Positions 5,721 through 11,401 of a DNA stretch of 11,401 bases are shown here, piece after piece. How positions within the stretch are numbered: the first letter of the stretch is position 1; each line of letters opens with the position of its first letter. The stretch lies in NCBI GenBank assembly GCA_002401295.1, contig NVSR01000024.1:1-11401 (forward strand), given 5' to 3'. A program made the position numbers and the translations under genes. Source of the stretch: SAR324 cluster bacterium (GTDB taxonomy: Bacteria > SAR324 > XYD2-FULL-50-16). Below the pieces are notes generated by a model. That model made no database searches. It was not told the DNA's origin and saw only the letters and a list, made by a program, of their open reading frames with translations.

Positions 5721-6407
5721 CTATTTTGCTTCCGGGTAGGAATCGTCAAAATGATAGATACTCTTGATATCGATGTTACGGTAATGAGACCACTTGGTGT
5801 GGAATGAATGCAGTTGCAACAAGAAGGGTTTGATTGAGGCTTTATTTTTTTTCAATTGCTTGATATTTTTGCGAATATTTCTGCATACCTCTAAAGGATG
5901 AAAAATAAAATAATCAGCAAATTGATAAGTTTGGTTTGAACTGAATAAGCGCGTCTCAAAATAAGCGCCTTTGTCTACGCCAAAGAGTGAATCAGCATCG
6001 AGAATCTTATATTTTTTACCCGTGTACAGATCTTGAATGACGGATTCTCCCTTTTTGGTGATCTTGATAAACTTAAAGAGGGAGTGGATGTGCTCTTCCT
6101 GGGGCTTTAAAAGATTGTATTCTTTCCAGTTTTTTGTCTCTTCCAGATGCTCTAAATAAACCCAAAAAGGACAAGTTTGAGTCGCGGCTACTTTCCAGTC
6201 AAAGACAAACCAGTAAAGGAAAGCTTGAGTGCGATTTCTGTAATGCGGATCATTTTCAGTGATTTTCCCCGTTTTATTCCGAAACTCTTGTCGCGCCAGC
6301 AGCAGATCTTCAGAGAGGCGCCTCTGCTGATCAAAGTAAGTGGTGATTTGATCAATCGCTTCTTCAATACTAAAATCAGGTATTACTGTGGAGAGGGCTG
6401 TAGACAT
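5721..6407 (-). CDS. Uncharacterised 228-aa protein next to SEC-C gene
   Basis: I do not recognise a named family. The protein has no signal peptide and no clear transmembrane segment. It starts with an acidic helix-rich part (IEEAIDQITTYFDQQRRL), then an aromatic block RTQAFLYWFVFDWKV at about 62-76, a beta-rich part (FKFIKITKKGESVIQDLYTGKKYKI at about 111-135) and a lysine-rich tail. The order 'FL-x-WF-x-FD, then LF-x-(V/I)-x...(V/I)-x-DL-x-TG-x-x-(Y/F)' recalls large uncharacterised bacterial proteins that carry a SEC-C motif in the same chain. Here the SEC-C motif is in the next gene instead, so the two may act as one unit. The start is the ATG at 6407, with no strong ribosome-binding site upstream. 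The gene is probably real: long, compositionally normal, and in line with the cluster. Confidence 0.72.
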   Translation of the reverse strand: MSTALSTVIPDFSIEEAIDQITTYFDQQRRLSEDLLLARQEFRNKTGKITENDPHYRNRTQAFLYWFVFDWKVAATQTCPFWVYLEHLEETKNWKEYNLLKPQEEHIHSLFKFIKITKKGESVIQDLYTGKKYKILDADSLFGVDKGAYFETRLFSSNQTYQFADYFIFHPLEVCRNIRKNIKQLKKNKASIKPFLLQLHSFHTKWSHYRNIDIKSIYHFDDSYPEAK

Positions 6408-6806
6408 AAAAATCTAGAAAACAAAATGGGTGATTGTTTTTACCAAGCTAAAATAGTTTGGAAAGGGATAAGTTTTCTCCGCTATTTCTGAGGTATAACG
6501 CTTCTTAAAGTAAGGCCATAGCATCTTTAAATATCTCGGACCAGTAAATTGGGGTAGTTTCTTGTTTTGCTTAAGGGATGTTTGTTTTTATTTTAGACGC
6601 TGTGCAGGAAGCCCGGCAGGGGGGAATTAATGATAGGATGGCGTATCTTGACTAGAAACAAGGGGTCGCCTAGGCTTGAGGGCCTCAGCGACAGGATGCC
6701 GGTGGCGTTTTTGATTGTCAGCTACTGGGAATCCAGATAAAAGAAATGTTTCTTAGTCCGGTGACTTTACGATCTGTAATTCTTGATATTAAACGACGAG
6801 CGGGTG
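6408..6806 (+). other. Non-coding divergent region with a run of hairpins; gatA leader
   Basis: No convincing gene is present; in particular I find no gatC, and all frames are broken. The left part (6408-6500) is AT-rich and should hold the promoter of the minus-strand cluster. A weak plus-strand promoter is TTGCTT (6567-6572), a 16-bp spacer and TATTTT (6589-6594). The bases after it are less AT-rich and contain successive hairpins: GTCGC/GCGAC with inner AGGC/GCCT (6665-6692), GCC-GGT-GGC followed by five T (6698-6712), CTGG-GAAT-CCAG (6725-6736) and AAGAAA/TTTCTT (6741-6754). This could be a structured leader of gatA-pheS-pheT or a small RNA ending near 6713. Confidence 0.45.
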
Positions 6807-8267
6807 ATGAACCTTTACGAACTACCAATACATAGTCTGCATGAGAAGCGATCCCAAGGGGAAATCACTACTGTGGAGATTGTCCAATCGGTTCTCGACC
6901 GTATTCGAGCCACAGAAGACCAATTGCATTCCTTTTTGTACCTTACAGGCAACAAAGCCCTGGAAGAGGCGGCAAAGGTTGATTTAAAACTTAAGGAAGG
7001 CAAAGTGTTGCATCCTTTGGAAGGGATGCCCATTGCGATCAAAGACATCTTTTCTACCAAGGGAATCCCAACGACTTGTGCCTCCAAATATTTGGAAGGC
7101 TATATTCCTCCCTTTGAGTCAACTGCGACTCAGAAGTTGCAAGATGTCGGTTATTGCATGATCGGTAAGACCAACATGGATGAGTTCGCCATGGGGTCTT
7201 CCACTGAAAATTCCGCCTTTGGTATCACCAGGAATCCCTGGGATCTGGAACGAGTACCCGGTGGATCCTCTGGAGGTTCTGCCGCAGCTGTTGCCGCTGG
7301 CCAAGCTCTGGCTGCTTTGGGTACAGATACGGGGGGATCTATTCGTCAGCCTGCTTCCTTTAGTAGTATTGTTGGCTTGAAACCTACTTACGGTCGTATC
7401 AGTCGTTGGGGCATGGTGGCTTTTGCGAGCTCTTTTGATCAGGCGGGGCCGATGACAAAAGATGTGGAAGATGCCGCACTGCTTTTGTCCGCCATTGCCG
7501 GTGCGGATGAAAATGACTCCACCTCACTACATACGCCAGTACCTGATTTCAGCAGCTATCTGCATCAACCGATTCAGGGAATGAAAATCGGGGTGATCAA
7601 GGATCTGGACCTGGAAAGTTGCGATACGGAAGTACTGCGGATCTTCGATGAAAATATTCGATTGCTGAAAGATGGAGGAGCTGAAATCGTTGAGATTTCT
7701 TTACCAAACTTAGCTCATGCCGTAGCGACTTATTATATCATTGCTCCTTCGGAAGCCAGTTCCAATCTGGGACGTTATGATGGCATTCGCTATGGGCTGC
7801 GTTCCAAGAATTCCACCAACTTGCAAGAACTTTATGAAATGTCCCGTGAAGAAGGGTTTGGACAAGAAGTGAAATTGCGAATTCTTTTGGGAACCTACGC
7901 CTTATCTGCCGGTTATTATGATGCTTACTACTTGAAGGCGCAGAAGGTTCAAAACCTGATTCGAGCGCAGTATCATGCGGCTTTTGCACAGGTTGATGCC
8001 ATTGTGACTCCCGTTGCGCCTACACCGGCCTTTAAGTTGGGAGAGCAAGTCAATGATCCCTTACAGATGTATTTGAATGATGCCTTTACGATTCCTGCCA
8101 ACTTGGCAGGCATCCCCGGTATGTCCGTTCCAGCCGGATTTACTGAGAAGCAGCTGCCAGTTGGCTTACAGTTATTAGCCAGTCACCTGGAAGAAGGTAA
8201 GATGTTGCGAATCGCACATTACTTTGAAAAAACTTTGAATTTACAAAAACCCTCGCTGGCTATTTAA
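6807..8267 (+). CDS. gatA: Glutamyl-tRNA(Gln) amidotransferase subunit A
   Basis: GatA is the glutaminase subunit of GatCAB, which converts Glu-tRNA(Gln) to Gln-tRNA(Gln); ammonia released in GatA travels to GatB. The 486-aa protein carries the amidase signature with the Ser-cisSer-Lys triad: K79 (PIAIKD), S154 (PGGSSGGS) and S178 (GTDTGGSIR). With the ATG at 6807 these numbers are identical to those of Staphylococcus aureus GatA, a strong argument for this start over the TTG at 6783, which would add eight residues. Its presence implies that this organism makes Gln-tRNA (and possibly Asn-tRNA) indirectly. gatC, usually just upstream, is absent here and gatB is not in view, so they must lie elsewhere. 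pheS starts five bases after the stop, so the genes are likely co-transcribed and translationally coupled. Confidence 0.95.
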   Translation: MNLYELPIHSLHEKRSQGEITTVEIVQSVLDRIRATEDQLHSFLYLTGNKALEEAAKVDLKLKEGKVLHPLEGMPIAIKDIFSTKGIPTTCASKYLEGYIPPFESTATQKLQDVGYCMIGKTNMDEFAMGSSTENSAFGITRNPWDLERVPGGSSGGSAAAVAAGQALAALGTDTGGSIRQPASFSSIVGLKPTYGRISRWGMVAFASSFDQAGPMTKDVEDAALLLSAIAGADENDSTSLHTPVPDFSSYLHQPIQGMKIGVIKDLDLESCDTEVLRIFDENIRLLKDGGAEIVEISLPNLAHAVATYYIIAPSEASSNLGRYDGIRYGLRSKNSTNLQELYEMSREEGFGQEVKLRILLGTYALSAGYYDAYYLKAQKVQNLIRAQYHAAFAQVDAIVTPVAPTPAFKLGEQVNDPLQMYLNDAFTIPANLAGIPGMSVPAGFTEKQLPVGLQLLASHLEEGKMLRIAHYFEKTLNLQKPSLAI

Positions 8268-8272
8268 ACGGA

Positions 8273-9304
8273 ATGAAAGAAAAACTGGAATTAGTTGAGA
8301 ACTCCTTTCGCCAGGCTTTGGCTGTTACCTCAGATACCAAAGGCCTGGAAGCGTTGAAAGTGAAATATTTAGGAAAAAAAGGGGAGTTGTCTGGATTCAT
8401 GCGACTGCTCAAAGATATTCCCAATGATCAAAAAGCCGCAGCAGGGCAGATGATCAATCGTATAAAAAAGAGTTTCCAGGGACAGCTTGATGACCGTCGC
8501 GAGGAATTGAAGAAAGTTGAGTTTGAAAAGCAGATGGACAGTGAATGGATCGACATCACTCTGGATCCCCTGCAAACTCACGCAGGTAGCTTGCATCCCG
8601 TTTCTTTGGTACAACAGCGGTTGGAACGGATCTTTGAATCCATGGGCTTTCAAGTGCTGGATGGACCTCACATCGAAACGGAACATTATAATTTTGAAGC
8701 CTTAAATGTGCCTGCTCATCACCCTGCCAGAGATATGCAGGATACTTTTTACTTTGAAGATGGGCATTTGTTAAGGACTCAGACCTCTACCATCCAGATT
8801 CACGGCATGGAAAACTTGGAACCGCCTATTCGGATTATCGGGCCGGGAAAAGTTTTTCGTTGCGAACGCACGGATGCCTCTCATGATTCCTGCTTCCATC
8901 AATTGGAAGGTATGATGATCGACAAAGACATCTCTGTGTCTCATTTGATCCACTTCATGCGAACCATGTTGGGAGAGATTTTCGAAAGTGATGTGAAGGT
9001 TCGTTTGCGACCTGGATATTTTCCCTTTGTCGAACCGGGGTTTGAATTGGATATTTCCTGTCTCTTATGCAAGGGAAAAGGATGCAGTGTTTGTAAAAAA
9101 GTCGGTTGGATCGAGTTATTAGGCTGCGGCATGGTACATCCCAATGTATTGCGCGCCGGAAATATTGATCCTTCAATCTATTCGGGTTTTGCCTTTGGTA
9201 TGGGACTGGACCGGTTAGCAATGATGAAATATGGGATTACCGATATTCGTCCACTCCATGGTGGAAATCTCAACTTCATGCGTCGGTTTGCGACCAGCTC
9301 TTAA
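8273..9304 (+). CDS. pheS: Phenylalanyl-tRNA synthetase alpha subunit
   Basis: PheS is the catalytic alpha subunit of the class II (alpha-beta)2 PheRS, which charges tRNA(Phe). The 343-aa protein has the N-terminal helical/coiled-coil arm (about 1-90), which contacts tRNA. The catalytic domain follows, with motif 2 FRCERTDASHD at 195-205 and motif 3 GFAFGMGLDRLAMMKYG at 305-321, the GxGxxR ATP-binding arginine being R314. Between them is a four-cysteine segment (C263, C266, C271, C274, pattern CxxCxGxGCxxC), which is present in some bacterial lineages but absent from E. coli PheS. The ATG lies five bases after the gatA stop, with only a weak CGGA ribosome-binding sequence, suggesting coupling to gatA translation. 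pheT follows after 42 bp, the usual pheS-pheT arrangement. Confidence 0.96.
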   Translation: MKEKLELVENSFRQALAVTSDTKGLEALKVKYLGKKGELSGFMRLLKDIPNDQKAAAGQMINRIKKSFQGQLDDRREELKKVEFEKQMDSEWIDITLDPLQTHAGSLHPVSLVQQRLERIFESMGFQVLDGPHIETEHYNFEALNVPAHHPARDMQDTFYFEDGHLLRTQTSTIQIHGMENLEPPIRIIGPGKVFRCERTDASHDSCFHQLEGMMIDKDISVSHLIHFMRTMLGEIFESDVKVRLRPGYFPFVEPGFELDISCLLCKGKGCSVCKKVGWIELLGCGMVHPNVLRAGNIDPSIYSGFAFGMGLDRLAMMKYGITDIRPLHGGNLNFMRRFATSS

Positions 9305-9346
9305 GAAAGTCGCCCTCTTTTTATCACGATCCAAAATTATAGATTT

Positions 9347-11401
9347 ATGAAAATCTCATTAAACTGGGTACGGGAGTTCGTAGAAATTGATCCGGAACTT
9401 TCTGCCGAGCAACTGTCTCAAAAAATTACTCTTTCCGTCTGTGAGGTGGAAGGTTATGAAGAAATGGGTGCGCACCTGAAGGATGTCTATGTGGCTGAAG
9501 TCATCGAGATTGAGCCCCATCCTAATGCAGACAAACTACGATTGGCGACTGTCAACTTTGGTGAGCAGCAGCAACAGGTTGTTTGTGGTGCTCACAACTT
9601 CACTGTTGGTGATAAGGTGCCCTACGTAGGTATCGGTGCGGAATTACCCGGTGGCTTTAAGATCAAGCCCGCTACGATTCGTGGTGTAGACAGTCATGGT
9701 ATGCTGTGCGCTGAAGACGAGCTGGGCTTTTCTGACGATCATGATGGTCTGATGATTCTACCTGCGGATGCGGAAGTCGGCCTTTCATTGGCGCAGCTTT
9801 TCCCCGATCAAGTAGATACGATTTTAGAAATCGATAATAAATCCATTACTCATCGTCCAGACCTTTGGGGACATTATGGTTTTGCCCGTGAGTTGGGAAC
9901 GATTTTCCGTAAGCCAGTCAAATCCATGACCTTTGATCCTGCTCTGATCAGCGGAGAGGGTGAAAAAATCATTGAGGTTGAAGTTCTGGCGAAGGACTTG
10001 GTCCCACGCTTTACTGGTTTGTCCGTCAGTCAGGTGACAGTGAAGGATAGTCCCTTGAAAATTCAGCACCGATTGACTCGTGTTGGTTTGAGGCCTTTGA
10101 ATAACCTGGTGGATTTGACTAATTATGTGATGCTTGAGCTGGGGCAACCCATGCATGCCTTTGACGCGAATCAAATTGCGGGCAACAAGTTAGTCGTACA
10201 GTTGGCTGAACCGGGAACGGAAGTTATGACGCTGTATCAAAAGCTAGCCAAACTAGGCAAAGAGGATTTAACAATCTGTGATGCCAATGGCCCTTCTGTT
10301 GTAGCGGGTGTCATCGGTGGTTTGAACTCCGGCGTGAGTGATGCAACGGAGAGTATTTTTCTGGAAGCAGCCAACTGGAATCCCGTTAGTGTTCGTAAGA
10401 CAGCGACCAAGATTGGTATTCGAACGGATGCTTGCCAAAGATATGAAAAATCTTTGGACCCGGAAATGGCTTCTTTGGCTATCCAAAGAGCAGTGGAGCT
10501 GCTGAGAGAAACTTGTCCTGAATTACAAGTTCGTGGTGACTTGATTGATATTCGTGGAAAAGAGATTCCTCCAATTTCTATCTCGATTACTGTTGAGTTC
10601 ATTTGCCGCCGCCTGGGTAAGCAGATTGCTGAGGAAGAGATCCTTGATATTTTAACTCGACTGGGTTTTACCATACAGGCCACTGCAGGCAATCTGGAAG
10701 TAGAAGTACCTTCCTTCCGTCGCACTAAAGATGTTTCCATTCCGGAAGATCTGGTAGAGGAAATCGGGCGAATTCATGGGTTTAATAATATTCCCGCTGT
10801 AGCTCCTTTATTCCCTATCAAGCGACCTGTTTTCAATCTCCAACGTCGCTTTGAGAATGCCGCGAAAGGTGTATTGAGAAAAAATGGTTTCCATGAAGTT
10901 TACAACTATCCCCTCACTTGCCGTAAGATTGAGCAACCCTTTGGTTTGAGTGATGTCGGGGTGATGAAGTTACGCAATCCTGTGGCTGAAAATCAAGACT
11001 GCATGAGGACCTCCCTACTACCTCATTTTGTCCAAACGATTTACAATAACCAGAAAATCACTCAGGATTTTCGTGTTTTTGAAATCGGACGCAGCTATCG
11101 CAAACTGGAGACGGGAAAAATACGAGAAGCACAAGGCCTGATTGCCGGGGTTTCCGTGACCGCCAAGAACCAGGGAGATGCTTTCTTTGCACTCAAAAGC
11201 AAGCTGATCAAGCTGCTTTCACGTCTGCAGATTGCCCGTATTACCTGGAAACCATTACCGGCAAGTGAGCGCAAAGCCTATCAACATATCTCCATCTCTG
11301 CGGAAATTCGAGCAGGCAAACACCTCTTAGGGGTGATCTATTCCTTCTCTCCTGAATATAGGGACAGTCTGTCTCTGAAAGGGGACGTCTGTATCGCAGA
11401 A
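9347..11401 (+). CDS. pheT: Phenylalanyl-tRNA synthetase beta subunit, 3' partial
   Basis: PheT is the beta subunit of PheRS; it binds tRNA and edits mischarged Tyr-tRNA(Phe). From the ATG at 9347 the frame stays open for 685 codons to the right edge. MKISLNWVREFV is a typical PheT N-terminus. An EMAP-like tRNA-binding OB domain follows (about 45-150, with EIEPHPNADKLRLATV and GVDSHGMLCAEDELG). Next come NKSITHRPDLWGHYG (164-178), the B3/B4 editing region (with LVDLTNYVMLELGQPMHAFD), the B5 domain, and a catalytic-like core domain (LRNPVAENQDCMRTSLLPHF). The C-terminal anticodon-binding FDX-ACB domain should lie beyond the window. The form SITHRPDLWGHYG, rather than the enterobacterial NR-x-D-C type, is one I associate with spirochaete-like and other non-gamma lineages. 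No strong ribosome-binding site precedes it. Confidence 0.95.
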   Translation, partial: MKISLNWVREFVEIDPELSAEQLSQKITLSVCEVEGYEEMGAHLKDVYVAEVIEIEPHPNADKLRLATVNFGEQQQQVVCGAHNFTVGDKVPYVGIGAELPGGFKIKPATIRGVDSHGMLCAEDELGFSDDHDGLMILPADAEVGLSLAQLFPDQVDTILEIDNKSITHRPDLWGHYGFARELGTIFRKPVKSMTFDPALISGEGEKIIEVEVLAKDLVPRFTGLSVSQVTVKDSPLKIQHRLTRVGLRPLNNLVDLTNYVMLELGQPMHAFDANQIAGNKLVVQLAEPGTEVMTLYQKLAKLGKEDLTICDANGPSVVAGVIGGLNSGVSDATESIFLEAANWNPVSVRKTATKIGIRTDACQRYEKSLDPEMASLAIQRAVELLRETCPELQVRGDLIDIRGKEIPPISISITVEFICRRLGKQIAEEEILDILTRLGFTIQATAGNLEVEVPSFRRTKDVSIPEDLVEEIGRIHGFNNIPAVAPLFPIKRPVFNLQRRFENAAKGVLRKNGFHEVYNYPLTCRKIEQPFGLSDVGVMKLRNPVAENQDCMRTSLLPHFVQTIYNNQKITQDFRVFEIGRSYRKLETGKIREAQGLIAGVSVTAKNQGDAFFALKSKLIKLLSRLQIARITWKPLPASERKAYQHISISAEIRAGKHLLGVIYSFSPEYRDSLSLKGDVCIAE

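Noticed and set aside
6598..6720. A 6S RNA, SRP RNA or tRNA in the gatA leader
   Set aside because: The conserved loops of SRP RNA, the long single helix with central bubble of 6S RNA, and a cloverleaf were all looked for and not found.
6579..6806. A gatC gene or fragment upstream of gatA
   Set aside because: The frame from the ATG at 6579 has several stops, and no GatC motif appears in any frame.

Overview
The window looks like chromosomal DNA of a moderately AT-rich Gram-negative bacterium, probably a deep-branching, 'delta-like' proteobacterial lineage. I infer this from a periplasmic LolA-like sorting protein, a SlyX homologue ending in PPPHY, a DTW-domain tRNA modification enzyme, and a GatA that implies indirect Gln-tRNA(Gln) synthesis. 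No rRNA or tRNA gene and no CRISPR array was seen, and the genus cannot be fixed from this stretch.

Layout. (1) Positions 1-740 hold the end of a LolA-like periplasmic protein that enters from the left edge. (2) Positions 741-1177 are a scar: a short reading frame with an in-frame stop that looks like the remains of the next gene, then what looks like the tail of a tnpB gene and a strongly structured right end of an IS200/IS605-type element with an omega-RNA-like fold, ending at TCAC just 3' of the next gene. (3) A propionyl/acetyl-CoA synthetase (prpE/acs type, minus strand) is divergent from a dienoyl-CoA isomerase of the crotonase family (plus strand). Between them lie about 450 bp of very AT-rich DNA with several operator-like dyads. 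Together these genes suggest activation of short-chain acids and beta-oxidation of unsaturated fatty acids. (4) A minus-strand cluster, read from 6407 down to 4339, encodes an unrecognised 228-aa protein, a SEC-C metal-binding protein, SlyX and a DTW-domain tRNA aminocarboxypropyltransferase. Its last stop codon overlaps the stop of the isomerase in a shared TTAA. (5) Positions 6408-6806 hold no convincing gene, but they contain a run of small hairpins that could be an untranslated leader or small RNA. (6) A plus-strand translation operon, gatA-pheS-pheT, runs off the right edge.

The gatA, pheS and pheT genes all supply aminoacyl-tRNA (Gln and Phe), and the DTW enzyme modifies tRNA, so the right half is mostly about tRNA charging and maturation. 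The most unusual parts are the transposon/omega-RNA scar beside the acyl-CoA synthetase, the dyad-rich divergent promoter region, the structured gatA leader, and the unnamed protein beside the SEC-C gene.
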